DNA from: Verrucomicrobiota bacterium
GTDB lineage: Bacteria; Verrucomicrobiota; Verrucomicrobiia; Opitutales; UBA953
Reading direction: 5' to 3'
Length of the DNA: 64,000 nucleotides
Assembly (NCBI GenBank): GCA_016871415.1
Contig: VHDL01000002.1
Coordinates: forward strand, 62,001 to 126,000
The notes under the pieces were generated by a model, which did no database searches, had not been told where the DNA came from, and worked only from the letters and a program-made list of their open reading frames with translations. The position numbers and the translations under genes were made by a program. Each line of letters starts with the position of its first letter. The first letter of the stretch is position 1. Positions 1-11,119 of the stretch are shown here, piece after piece.

Positions 1-449
1 AGGGCCATGCTCAGCGCGGCCCGAGCGAACTCGGCTCCGCGGTCGAGCTCGCCCTTGCAGCGGGCCTCGGCCTGCTCGCGCGTGTTGGTGACCACGATGC
101 CGTTGATCACGGGCACCTCCGCGCGCAGGCACACGTCTTGGAGCGCCTTAGCCGTGGAATGTGCGATGACCTCGTAGTGCGGGGTGTCGCCCGCGATGAC
201 GACGCCGAGCGCGATGACGCAGTCATAGTCTCCGGTCATCGCGGCCATGTAGGCCGCGTAGGGAATCTCGCCCGAACCGGGCACCCGAACGACCCGGATC
301 GCGTCCTCCTTCACCTTTGCGGCGCGCAGGGTCTTCTGCGCGCGGCGGAGGAGCGCCTCGACCAGTTCGCCGTTGAAGCCTGCCGCCACGACCGCGAAAC
401 GCAGCTCGGAGCCGTCGACGGCGTCGGGGATGGGCTTGTCCTGGCTCAT
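1..449 (-). CDS. ribH: 6,7-dimethyl-8-ribityllumazine synthase, C-terminus cut by window edge
   Basis: RibH condenses 5-amino-6-ribitylaminouracil with 3,4-dihydroxy-2-butanone 4-phosphate, the penultimate step of riboflavin synthesis; it normally assembles into cytosolic pentamers or icosahedra. The reading frame starts MSQDKPIPDAVDG and shows the family hallmarks VPGSGEIP, ALGVVIAGDTPHYE (with the catalytic His) and a late AEARCKGELDRGAEFA segment. About 149 residues are visible, nearly the full family length, and the stop lies outside the window. It follows the ribBA-like gene on the same strand after about 70 bases, so they probably form one operon. The usual Arg in the IRG-T-H motif is Ala here, a minor oddity. 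Confidence 0.93.
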   Translation of the reverse strand, partial: MSQDKPIPDAVDGSELRFAVVAAGFNGELVEALLRRAQKTLRAAKVKEDAIRVVRVPGSGEIPYAAYMAAMTGDYDCVIALGVVIAGDTPHYEVIAHSTAKALQDVCLRAEVPVINGIVVTNTREQAEARCKGELDRGAEFARAALSMA

Positions 450-519
450 GTGCTGGAGAACGGAACGGTGATGAAGCCCCGCCCGGCCGCTGCATCAAGC
501 GGAAAACCCCCGCCCGGCC

Positions 520-1596
520 TCAGAAGGGCACCTGTTCGACGATTTCGATGCCGTGTCCGCCGAGGCCCACCACCTTGCGCGGGTTGTTCGTGATCAGGCG
601 GAGGCGCCGCACACCGAGGTGGGCGAGGATCTGGGCGCCGATGCCGTAGTCACGCTCGTCCATACGGCCGAGCCGAACCCCGTCCGCGTCGGCCTCGAGT
701 CCGCCGGCCGGCTGGGCCACGTGCACGATCACGCCACGGCCTTCCTTGGCCACGGCCTCGAAGCTGGCGCGGAGGGACCGGCCGCCGCCGAACTCGGCGC
801 CGCGGAAGAGGTCGCCGAGGAGGTTTTCGCGCTGCACGCGCACGAGGGTCGGGCCCTCGCCGGGTTCGCCGAGCACGAAGGCGAGGTGCTGGCGTCCGTC
901 CGCGAAAGAGCGGTAAGCGCACAGGCGGAACTCGCCCCACTCGCATCGGAAGGGCGACTCCGCCACGAGCTCCACGAGGCGTTCGCGGCGCAGACGGTAC
1001 TCGATGAGCTGCGCAATCGAGACCATGCGCAGGCCGAACTTAACCTTCATCTCCGTGAGCTCGGGCAGGCGGGCCATCGAGCCGTCCTCATTGAGGATCT
1101 CGCAGATGACGCCGCTCGGATGGAGGCCGGCGAGCGAGGCGAGGTCGACCGCGGCCTCGGTGTGCCCGGCCCGCTGCAGCACGCCGCCCGGCCGGGCGAG
1201 CAGAGGGAAGATGTGTCCCGGGCGCACGAGCTGCTCGGGGCGCGCGGCGGGGTCCGCCAAGATGGAGATTGTCCGCGCGCGGTCGTAGGCGCTGATCCCG
1301 GTGGTGACGTCCTCGGCCGCATCGACCGAGACCGCGAAGGCCGTGCGCATCGACTCGCGGTTGTCCGGCACCATCTGGGCGATGCCCAGCCGGCGCATCT
1401 GGGGCTCAACGGTGGGGACACAGATGAGCCCGCGGGCGTGCCGGATCATCATGTTCACCGTTTCGGGGGTCGCCTTCGAGGCCGCCATCACGAGGTCGCC
1501 CTCGTTCTCGCGGTTCTCGTCGTCCGTGACGATGATCAGGCGTCCCGCGGCGATGTCCGCGAGTGCCTCCTCGATCGTGTCGAACGGTTGCGGCAT
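520..1596 (-). CDS. ribB: 3,4-dihydroxy-2-butanone 4-phosphate synthase with a degenerate GTP cyclohydrolase II domain (RibBA/RibBX-like)
   Basis: The N-terminal half (about residues 1-205 of 358) is a normal RibB domain that makes the four-carbon precursor of riboflavin from ribulose 5-phosphate. It has DDENRENEGDL, HARGLICV, TGISAYDRART and RPGHIFPLLA. The C-terminal half aligns with GTP cyclohydrolase II (RDYGIGAQIL, ITNNP, GIEIVEQVPF). However, the stretch that should carry the three zinc cysteines (C-x10-C-x-C) reads NLLGDLFRGAEFGGGRSL, without any cysteine, and the RQEGRGIGL loop is replaced by AQPAGGLEA. RibA activity is therefore unlikely, and the domain may be structural or regulatory. 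I chose the ATG giving MPQPFDTIEEAL because upstream codons are not RibB-like. No FMN riboswitch is apparent upstream. Confidence 0.93.
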   Translation of the reverse strand: MPQPFDTIEEALADIAAGRLIIVTDDENRENEGDLVMAASKATPETVNMMIRHARGLICVPTVEPQMRRLGIAQMVPDNRESMRTAFAVSVDAAEDVTTGISAYDRARTISILADPAARPEQLVRPGHIFPLLARPGGVLQRAGHTEAAVDLASLAGLHPSGVICEILNEDGSMARLPELTEMKVKFGLRMVSIAQLIEYRLRRERLVELVAESPFRCEWGEFRLCAYRSFADGRQHLAFVLGEPGEGPTLVRVQRENLLGDLFRGAEFGGGRSLRASFEAVAKEGRGVIVHVAQPAGGLEADADGVRLGRMDERDYGIGAQILAHLGVRRLRLITNNPRKVVGLGGHGIEIVEQVPF

Positions 1597-1739
1597 GGGC
1601 TGGGAGGGTCGAACTTGGCGGTTCGTCTCGTCCCTGCAAGCGGCGAAGCGCCCCTTAGGAGGCCTTCTGTGCTTGGTCTCCGGCAGCTCCTCGCGCGGAT
1701 GCCTTCCCCTGTGCGCACCCACTTCCCTTTCGCCACCTT

Positions 1740-1868
1740 CTAGGCGGCGGCCTCGGCGTCCTTGGTCAGGGCGTCGACGACGAGCGCCTTCTCGGGCTAC
1801 GCGAGCAGGGTGGCGGGCGGTTCGGCGGCCCCTAGGGCGGCGGCCAGGGTGAAGACGGCTGATTTCAT
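1740..1868 (-). pseudogene. possible remnant of a small exported protein gene
   Basis: This lies in the 320-base stretch between the ribB start and the end of the next gene. The minus strand starts MKSAVFTLAAALGAAEPP, resembling a short signal peptide. It hits TAG at codon 24, continues PEKALVVDALTKDAEAAA, reaches a second TAG at codon 43, and stays open in frame as KVAKGKWVRTGEG. Codon use looks coding, and each TAG sits where one base change would restore a sense codon. TAG is an ordinary stop elsewhere in the window (for example bioA), so recoding is unlikely. The rest of the stretch holds nothing recognisable. It could also be chance in G+C-rich DNA. Confidence 0.35.
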
Positions 1869-1916
1869 CGGTCTGGATGATGAGGATGGAACTGCGCAAA
1901 CTGCCAGGGGTTGTGG

Positions 1917-4397
1917 TCAATCGTAGGCCAGCTGGGCGGACAGCCTGGTGGTCTGTGCGGAAACGGTGCGCAGCCAGTAGGCGTTGAGCCAGCCGGGCAG
2001 CCGATGCTCGAGGCTCTCGCCTGGTGCCACCGTGAAGTCCTGGTAAACCGCGAAGCGGCCGTCGCCGGCCACGTCGAGCTCGACCGTGACGCGGGCGGGC
2101 TCCGGGCCATGATTCTCGAGCGTGAGCGTCTTCCGATCATAGCCGGTCATGAGGTACGGATCCGAGGGCGCGCCCTTTTGGACGGCGGTCCTCTTCCACG
2201 GCCCGCCGAAGCCGCGCGGCTTGCCGAGCTGCCAGAGGTCGTCGGCTGCCCCGGCCCACACGGCGGCCTTGCCATCGTCGGAGCGGATGACGTGATGGTT
2301 GCCGCTTCCCGCGGCGGGGTCGATTCCGCTCAGTACGAGTAGTCCGCGGTAGGAGCAGTAGTCATGCACGGCCGCATTGCTGGTTGCGACCGGGCGCATA
2401 CGGATTGCGCCCTTGGCGTTGAGGGCGGGCAGTTCGTAGAAGGTGCCGTGCGCCTGGAGGAGGTCGCGCTCGGTGCAGACCTCCCGAGCCTTGCGCAGCG
2501 CCGAGCGAGTCAGGAGGGCGTCGAAGGCGGCGTTGCGCGGGTCGCCCTCGGCGAAGGCACGGGGCAGTCGCCAGCGCACGCCGCCCTCTTCGAAGATCAC
2601 GGACGCCTCGTCGGCGGTGATGATGCCCTGAGGGATGGGCGTGCTCTTCTCGACGTCGGCGGCGACTTTCGGATCGGCCATCTTCGTCAGCTTCAGGTCC
2701 GCGGACAGCACGTACGCATCGCCAGGCGTGGTCCGGTCTGGCGTGACGGTCGCCGTCAGGACGGACAGCGTGCGTAGGTTGGCTCCGCGCGTGAGGAGGA
2801 ACGCGCCTTGCGAGGTCGTGTCGCCGGCCTTGCTGAGTCCCTTGAAGATAGCGTCGCGTTCGGTGAGGCGTTCATCCTTGGCGGCGTATTGGAACGTGAC
2901 GCTGGCCTTGGCGACGTCGCGGTCGGTCTTGGTGCGGATCCAGGCGCCGGGCAGCGCCGCCGGAATCTCGACCCACGCCGAGGCGTCGCCGGCCTTCAGC
3001 ACGACATCGCGCCAGCTCTTCCACTGGCCGTCGCCCTGGGCGTCGATCTCCAGCGAGAAGGTGGTCGCGGCCGTGCCGTCGTGGGCGAGGAAGGTCGCGC
3101 GCTTCGCGAAGCCCGCGAGGAGGAAGGGGTCGGACGGGACCCCGGCCTTGACGGGTTCGTCGACCCAGACGCTGCCGCGGCCGAGCGCCGGGCCGAGCTT
3201 GTCCGGCGTCTCGGGCGAGGTGAACCAGAGGTTGGACTGCGACTGGCCGGGGCCGGCGAGAGCGCCCTTGGCGGGACGCTTGTTGAGGAACTCCGACTTC
3301 GCGGTGTCGTCGCACCCGAAGACCAGCCTGTCATTCCAGCGCGTGAAGTCACCGATGACTTTGAGGTAGGCGGAGCGGGGCGCGATGCCGGCGGACTTCT
3401 TCGAGGAGAAGCCGGCGGGGAATCTCCAGAAGAGCCCGTGCATGGTCATCAGGCGCGAGCCGTCTTCGCCGATGTCGCGGATGCGCGGCCACTCGGTGTT
3501 CCAGCCGTGCGCGCCGTCGTACGTGTGGCTGCCCTTCGGCAGGCGATAGCTCGTCCACTTGCCGTCCTCCATCACCATGAGGATGAGCGAGCGTTGGTCC
3601 CAGCCGATCGACCACACGGGATCCTTCGCTGAATCGGCGTTGCCGGCGAGTCCGCCGGGTCCGGTGACCTCGGTGAACTGGTTGCGGCGGACGAGGCTCC
3701 AGTTCCCCTCGCCGTTCCACGAGCCGAGCGCGCCGCTGACGACGGCCGGGTCGGTCAGCGCCTCCTTGCTGCGCTCGCCATTGTTGGCGAGGATGACCAG
3801 TCCCTGTCCGGAATAGAGTCCCTTGCCGTGGTAGCCGGGCAGAGTCGAGGTGATCGTCGCCGGGTCGGTCTCGGTGGTCTGCCCCGGCTTGGGCTTGTTC
3901 ATGATCTCCCTGATGAGCCCTTTCACCGCGAGCGTCCGCACGTCGACCTCATAGAGTCCGTCCTCCATCGTCGCAAAGTAGACCTTGTCTGCGGGGGCCG
4001 TCAGGTGGCGGGCGTTGCCCGTGAGCCGCCCAGGCATGAGCTTTGGCGGGATGACGCGCACCTCGCGGTCGGCGCCGATGAAGTAGGGGCCGATGATCAG
4101 CTGGTTCGACTCCTTGTGGATCATACGGTTGGCCGGCGTGCCACCCACGCTTTCCGGCCGCACGATCTGGCGCAGGTCGGGCGTGATTTCGTAGAGTTTG
4201 TCACTCGAACCGAAGGGGAGGTGAGGACCGTAGGTGATGACCCAGAGCCGGTCGGCCCAGGGTACGACGGCGCCGGTGCCGCACTCGCCTTCGTCATTGA
4301 AATAGGCGAGTTCGGGGTGGATGCCCGAGCGTTCGACCGGCGCGGCCGTCAGGCCTGCGGCGAGGGAGAGGATGGCGAGGCCGGCGCGGGGTCGCAT
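1917..4397 (-). CDS. large secreted protein of unknown function with an internal repeat
   Basis: I do not recognise a named family. The 826-residue product starts MRPRAGLAILSLAAGLTAAP, a good Sec signal peptide, so it is periplasmic or outer-surface. The first half reads like a beta-propeller or WD-like protein (DRLWVITYGPHLPFGSSDKLYEI, DKVYFATMEDGLYEVD). Two segments of about 85 residues resemble each other, near 417-502 and 740-826: each begins G-PSDP(F/Y)L(L/M)-G(F/Y), runs through D-x-x-GDG-(W/F)-x-x-(W/Y)-(R/Q)-D, and ends in an A-(W/Y)-(I/L)-RT strand pair, suggesting a duplicated beta-sandwich. It is followed on the same strand by ribB and preceded by the comEC-like gene. The ATG was chosen for the signal peptide. 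Confidence 0.75.
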   Translation of the reverse strand: MRPRAGLAILSLAAGLTAAPVERSGIHPELAYFNDEGECGTGAVVPWADRLWVITYGPHLPFGSSDKLYEITPDLRQIVRPESVGGTPANRMIHKESNQLIIGPYFIGADREVRVIPPKLMPGRLTGNARHLTAPADKVYFATMEDGLYEVDVRTLAVKGLIREIMNKPKPGQTTETDPATITSTLPGYHGKGLYSGQGLVILANNGERSKEALTDPAVVSGALGSWNGEGNWSLVRRNQFTEVTGPGGLAGNADSAKDPVWSIGWDQRSLILMVMEDGKWTSYRLPKGSHTYDGAHGWNTEWPRIRDIGEDGSRLMTMHGLFWRFPAGFSSKKSAGIAPRSAYLKVIGDFTRWNDRLVFGCDDTAKSEFLNKRPAKGALAGPGQSQSNLWFTSPETPDKLGPALGRGSVWVDEPVKAGVPSDPFLLAGFAKRATFLAHDGTAATTFSLEIDAQGDGQWKSWRDVVLKAGDASAWVEIPAALPGAWIRTKTDRDVAKASVTFQYAAKDERLTERDAIFKGLSKAGDTTSQGAFLLTRGANLRTLSVLTATVTPDRTTPGDAYVLSADLKLTKMADPKVAADVEKSTPIPQGIITADEASVIFEEGGVRWRLPRAFAEGDPRNAAFDALLTRSALRKAREVCTERDLLQAHGTFYELPALNAKGAIRMRPVATSNAAVHDYCSYRGLLVLSGIDPAAGSGNHHVIRSDDGKAAVWAGAADDLWQLGKPRGFGGPWKRTAVQKGAPSDPYLMTGYDRKTLTLENHGPEPARVTVELDVAGDGRFAVYQDFTVAPGESLEHRLPGWLNAYWLRTVSAQTTRLSAQLAYD

Positions 4398-4441
4398 GAT
4401 CCGATCATACTGCCGGAGACGGCCCGAGGCGAGCGTCCGGC

Positions 4442-6064
4442 TCAGGCCACGACGGCCAGCCACAGCAGCCCGGCCGCGACGGGCGTGCCCATCAATCGCC
4501 AGGGGTCGCGAGATTCGGCTTGCGAGATCAGCGTCGCGACGAGGAGGGCGCCCCACAGGGGTGTCGCCCATGCGGGCAGGCTCTCGAGACGTGCGGTCAG
4601 GCCCGGCGCGGCCGCCATGCTTTCCGCCAGCCAGCCCATCATCCGCAGCCAAGCCGCGGCCAGACCGTTGAGCCAGGTCGCGCCGACGATCAAGGGCTCC
4701 CAGACGGAGCATGCCGCCGAGACCATTCCGAGCAGGAGCGGCGGTGCCGAGAGCGGCACCAGGACCAGGTTTGCGAACACGCCTCCCCAACTCGCCGTGC
4801 CGAACGCCGCTAGGGTGAGCGGCGCGCCGGCGACGCTGGCGGCAAAGGAGACGCAGAGTCCCGCCGTGAGCGTGCGGCGCGCGGACGAGCGCAGACGGTC
4901 GCCGAGGCTCCGTGCCGAGCGCGGCGTGGAGAGCTCGGCGACGTCGGGCGCCGCCAGCGTTTCCGCCGCCGGTCCGCCGGAGAGCAGCAGTGCGAGCACG
5001 GCCAGGTAGCTCAGCTGGAATCCGGCGTCGGCGCAGGCCTCGGGGCTGAGGATCAGCGTGATGAAGCAGGCCGTGCCCAGCGCGTGCACGGGTGCCGCGC
5101 CCCGCCCGATGGCTCGGCCCGCCCAAAGGCACGCTGCCATGATCCACGCGCGCGTCGCCGAGGGTGCGGCGCCGGTGACCTGCACGTAGGTCCACAGCAG
5201 CGCGAGTCCGAACAGCCCCGCCGCCAGTCCGGGCAGCCGCAGCCGCCGCGCCGCCCATTCCATGGCCGCCGCCATCCCCGCGATGTGCAGGCCGCTGATT
5301 GCGAAGAGATGCAGCGTGCCCGTGCGCTCGAACGCTTTGCGTTCGGACGGCGGAATCAGCGCCGTGCGGCCGAGCATCGTCGCCGCCAGCAGCGCGCCGC
5401 CTTCGGGATCTTCCCAGGGCAGCGTCCGTAGCCAGCGGTCGAGACGGTCGCGGCTCGCCGCGCACCATCGGCTGAAATCCGACGCCGGTTCGAGCACGCC
5501 GAGGTTCCTCGCTCCGGCCAGCCTCAGCGTCGCTCCCTGTCCGCGCGCCCACGCCGCATACCCGCCGGGTTCACCGGCCAGGGAGGAGAGCCTCCCCGAG
5601 AGTTTCAGTTCCGCGCCGGCGGCCGGGCACACGCCCTTACCCGAGATCACCAGCCGCCGACGATGGTACGGGCCGTCCCGGTCGGTGACCGCGCCCATCC
5701 CGGTCCATCCTTCTGACGGATCGGCCCGGGGTGTCGCCCGCTCGATGCGGACCGAGAGTTCTTCGAAGGAGCGCCTCACCGCGACCTCCGAACGCGGAGC
5801 CTTGCGCAGCTGATGCCAGGCGCAGCCCACGCCGAGGCCCGCCGTCACGAGGAGGACGTGGGCGAGCACCGTCCGTGCGTGCGCCGGCCACAGCAGGGCC
5901 AGGGCTGCTACCGCGACGGCGAGCGGCGCGCCGGCGGGCACGTCCCACGCCGCGTCCGCCGCGCAGCCCGCCAGCAAGGGTAGGGCCAGCCACAGGGAGG
6001 GGGAGTGCCCGAAGCGTGAGGGCTTCAGTCCTTCTTCTTGATCCAGGGGGTCGGGCCTTGCCAT
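4442..6064 (-). CDS. comEC: ComEC/Rec2-family integral membrane protein
   Basis: ComEC proteins form the inner-membrane channel for single-stranded DNA during natural transformation. The 540-residue product has a soluble N-terminal segment after two hydrophobic stretches. It then carries the family signature HLFAISGLHIAG near residue 250 and many transmembrane helices (for example AGFQLSYLAVLALLLSGG and ASVAGAPLTLAAFGT). The C-terminal metallo-beta-lactamase-like domain of full-length ComEC is absent, so this is the short architecture. The proposed ATG (MARPDPLDQEEG) overlaps the 3' end of folK by 40 bases; a non-ATG start further in is possible. No other competence gene is visible, so a role in transformation is inferred from the family only. 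Confidence 0.85.
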   Translation of the reverse strand: MARPDPLDQEEGLKPSRFGHSPSLWLALPLLAGCAADAAWDVPAGAPLAVAVAALALLWPAHARTVLAHVLLVTAGLGVGCAWHQLRKAPRSEVAVRRSFEELSVRIERATPRADPSEGWTGMGAVTDRDGPYHRRRLVISGKGVCPAAGAELKLSGRLSSLAGEPGGYAAWARGQGATLRLAGARNLGVLEPASDFSRWCAASRDRLDRWLRTLPWEDPEGGALLAATMLGRTALIPPSERKAFERTGTLHLFAISGLHIAGMAAAMEWAARRLRLPGLAAGLFGLALLWTYVQVTGAAPSATRAWIMAACLWAGRAIGRGAAPVHALGTACFITLILSPEACADAGFQLSYLAVLALLLSGGPAAETLAAPDVAELSTPRSARSLGDRLRSSARRTLTAGLCVSFAASVAGAPLTLAAFGTASWGGVFANLVLVPLSAPPLLLGMVSAACSVWEPLIVGATWLNGLAAAWLRMMGWLAESMAAAPGLTARLESLPAWATPLWGALLVATLISQAESRDPWRLMGTPVAAGLLWLAVVA

Positions 6065-6564
6065 GGGCGGAGGCCTGACGCGTCCGCTTCCAGACTTGCG
6101 ACCTCGGCCCGCAGGGAATCCCAAGCCGGATCTTTGACGATGACCGGCTCATCCAGCAGATGCTTCAGGGGAATCACGACGAAGCCACGGGATTTCCACC
6201 TAGGGTGGGGCAGGGTCAGACTGGCGGACGCATGCCCCCCGTCCCGGTGGAACAGTAGGTCGATGTCGAGTGTCCGGGGGCCGTTGCGGTTGGCCGTCCT
6301 TTCCCGGCCTAAGCGGGCTTCGATGCCGAGCGTCGCCTTGAGCATTTCCTCTGGATTTATTTCAGAAGATAATGCTGCACATAGATTTATGAAATCCGGC
6401 TGGTCGGCGTACCCCACGGGGGTCGTCTCAAATGCGGGCGATACGGCCATGATCCGGGTTTCAGGCAGACGCCCCATGGCTTCGAGCGCTCGGGCCAGAT
6501 TGCCTGCCCGGTCGCCGAGATTGCCGCCCAACCCCACCATGTAATGGACCGTGGAATCCTTCAC
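6025..6564 (-). CDS. folK: 2-amino-4-hydroxy-6-hydroxymethyldihydropteridine pyrophosphokinase
   Basis: FolK transfers pyrophosphate from ATP to 6-hydroxymethyl-7,8-dihydropterin in folate synthesis. Visible motifs are VGLGGNLGD at the first strand and loop, YADQPDFINLCA, and RNGPRTLDIDLLF, which holds the metal-binding DxD. The product is about 179 residues, the usual size. I chose the GTG at 6564 because it overlaps the folB stop as GTGA and completes the first beta strand (STVHYMVGLGGN); the ATG at 6540 would truncate that strand. It acts directly after FolB, encoded just upstream. A patch around 6350-6400 uses more A/T-rich codons than its neighbours. Confidence 0.93.
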   Translation of the reverse strand: MKDSTVHYMVGLGGNLGDRAGNLARALEAMGRLPETRIMAVSPAFETTPVGYADQPDFINLCAALSSEINPEEMLKATLGIEARLGRERTANRNGPRTLDIDLLFHRDGGHASASLTLPHPRWKSRGFVVIPLKHLLDEPVIVKDPAWDSLRAEVASLEADASGLRPWQGPTPWIKKKD

Positions 6565-6965
6565 GCCCGTTCCCGGCGGATCTTGACCGAGATGGCGTCG
6601 AAATCGGCCGCGACCGGGGCGAAGGGCTTGGTGACCTCGACCGTCACCGCCTTGACCATGGTGAAAGTGCCCAGAATCCGCGCCGCGATCTGCTGGGCCA
6701 GCGTCTCGATAAGGTAGACCGGCTTGCCCTTGAGCTGGGCCTCCACCGTCGCGATCACCTTGCCGTAGTCCACCGTCAGCTTGAGGTCGTCCGTGGCGGC
6801 GGCCGGACGGGTGTCCAATTCCAGGTCGACCGAGACGGTGAAACGCTGACCCAGCCGGGTCTCCTCGGGGAGGGCGCCGTGGTGGCCGAATGACCGGATG
6901 CCTGCGATGCGGATGACGTCCACGACCCGATGAATGAGGTGAGTCCTCGGCGGCGCAAGCGCCAT
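6561..6965 (-). CDS. folB: dihydroneopterin aldolase
   Basis: FolB cleaves 7,8-dihydroneopterin to 6-hydroxymethyl-7,8-dihydropterin and glycolaldehyde, the substrate step for FolK. The 134-residue product has the family pattern GIRSFGHHGALPEET, LTVDYGKV and LIETLAQQIAARIL, with the pterin-binding Glu in the last motif. An AGGAGG ribosome binding site lies a few bases before the chosen ATG. It overlaps folK by four bases and is divergent from carB, whose start is 75 bases away, so both promoters must lie in that short gap. Confidence 0.94.
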   Translation of the reverse strand: MALAPPRTHLIHRVVDVIRIAGIRSFGHHGALPEETRLGQRFTVSVDLELDTRPAAATDDLKLTVDYGKVIATVEAQLKGKPVYLIETLAQQIAARILGTFTMVKAVTVEVTKPFAPVAADFDAISVKIRRERA

Positions 6966-7040
6966 CGGGAGACCCTCCTGCGGTTGTCGGCACTCCCCGC
7001 TTGACCGCCCTTCCGCGGGCGGCTGACTCTCGCCCTCAGC

Positions 7041-10283
<3,243 letters not shown>

Positions 10284-10314
10284 ATCGGGTACGTTCGACC
10301 TCTTACCCATCCCC

Positions 10315-11052
10315 ATGAGACTCCCCCACCTCGCCGCGCTGGCCCTCGCCGTCGCGTCCCTCCAGGCCGCCGAAGAAGCCAAGCCTGCCGCCGCGCAGCC
10401 TGCGACCCCTCCTCCCGCCCCCGTGAAGACCCTCACCCCCGACCAGCAGAAGCAGGCCTGGAACATGCTCGGCTACTCCGTGGCCAACCGCTCCCAGATG
10501 CCTTCCATCGCCAACCAGCTCGAGCTGACTGACGTCGAACTCGACCTCTTCCTGGCCGGCGTGCGCGCCGCCATCCGCGGCGAGGCGCCCAAGTTCAATC
10601 CCGACGAGATCGGCGAAGGCGCCGACCGTCTCTTCACCGAGCGCGTGCAGGGTAAGTCCGCCCGCTGGTCCAAGCAGAACGCGGACTTCCTCGCCAAGGT
10701 GGACGCCGACAAGGCTGTCACTAAGACGACCTCCGGTCTCCGCTACCGCATCGTCGAGGCTGGTGCCGACCCCAAGCCCACCAAGAACAGCACCGTGAAG
10801 TGCCGCTACGAGGGCAAGCTGGTCGACGGGAAAGTCTTCGACTCGACCAAGAATCGTAACAATGAGCCCACGGAGTTCCCCCTCAGCGGCGTGATTGCCG
10901 CGTGGACCGAGGGCGTCCAGCTCATCGGCAAGGGCGGCAAGATCGTCCTCTACTGCCCGTCCGAACTCGCCTATGGCGACCAGGGCCAGGGACCGATTCC
11001 CGGCAAGTCCGTCCTCGAGTTCGAGGTCGAGCTTGTCGAGATCGTGAAGTGA
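10315..11052 (+). CDS. FKBP-type peptidyl-prolyl cis-trans isomerase, exported
   Basis: The 245-residue product has a signal peptide (MRLPHLAALALAVASLQAA), a Pro/Ala-rich linker, an FkpA/Mip-like helical N-terminal domain (LGYSVANRSQM, NQLELTDVELDLFLAGVRAA) and a C-terminal FKBP domain (CRYEGKLVDGKVFDST, WTEGVQLIGKGGKIVLYCP, LAYGDQGQGPIPGKSVLEFEVEL). It should fold proteins in the periplasm, probably as a dimer through the N-terminal helices as in FkpA/Mip. It lies 31 bases after carB and ends in a hairpin terminator. Confidence 0.93.
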   Translation: MRLPHLAALALAVASLQAAEEAKPAAAQPATPPPAPVKTLTPDQQKQAWNMLGYSVANRSQMPSIANQLELTDVELDLFLAGVRAAIRGEAPKFNPDEIGEGADRLFTERVQGKSARWSKQNADFLAKVDADKAVTKTTSGLRYRIVEAGADPKPTKNSTVKCRYEGKLVDGKVFDSTKNRNNEPTEFPLSGVIAAWTEGVQLIGKGGKIVLYCPSELAYGDQGQGPIPGKSVLEFEVELVEIVK

Positions 11053-11071
11053 CCATCCCTGCGGTCTGAAC

Positions 11072-11107
11072 AGCGGCGCATCCTCCGGGACGCGCCGCTT
11101 TGCTTTA
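11072..11107 (+). terminator. rho-independent terminator after the FKBP gene
   Basis: An 8-bp perfect stem (AGCGGCGC at 11072-11079 pairing with GCGCCGCT at 11092-11099), a 12-base loop and a short T-rich tail (TTGCTTT). It separates the carB-FKBP unit from the efflux operon that starts at 11120. Confidence 0.7.
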
Positions 11108-11119
11108 CAAGGGGAACAA

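Noticed and set aside
1597-1739. FMN riboswitch before ribB
   Set aside because: None of the conserved RFN blocks (such as AGGGGCAGGGT) is present.
553-1743. Long plus-strand frame opposite ribB
   Set aside because: Antisense shadow of a clear RibB protein, with no recognisable domain.
1740-1799. Recoding of TAG as a sense codon
   Set aside because: TAG ends bioA and the Gfo/Idh gene cleanly elsewhere in the window, so it is a normal stop codon.
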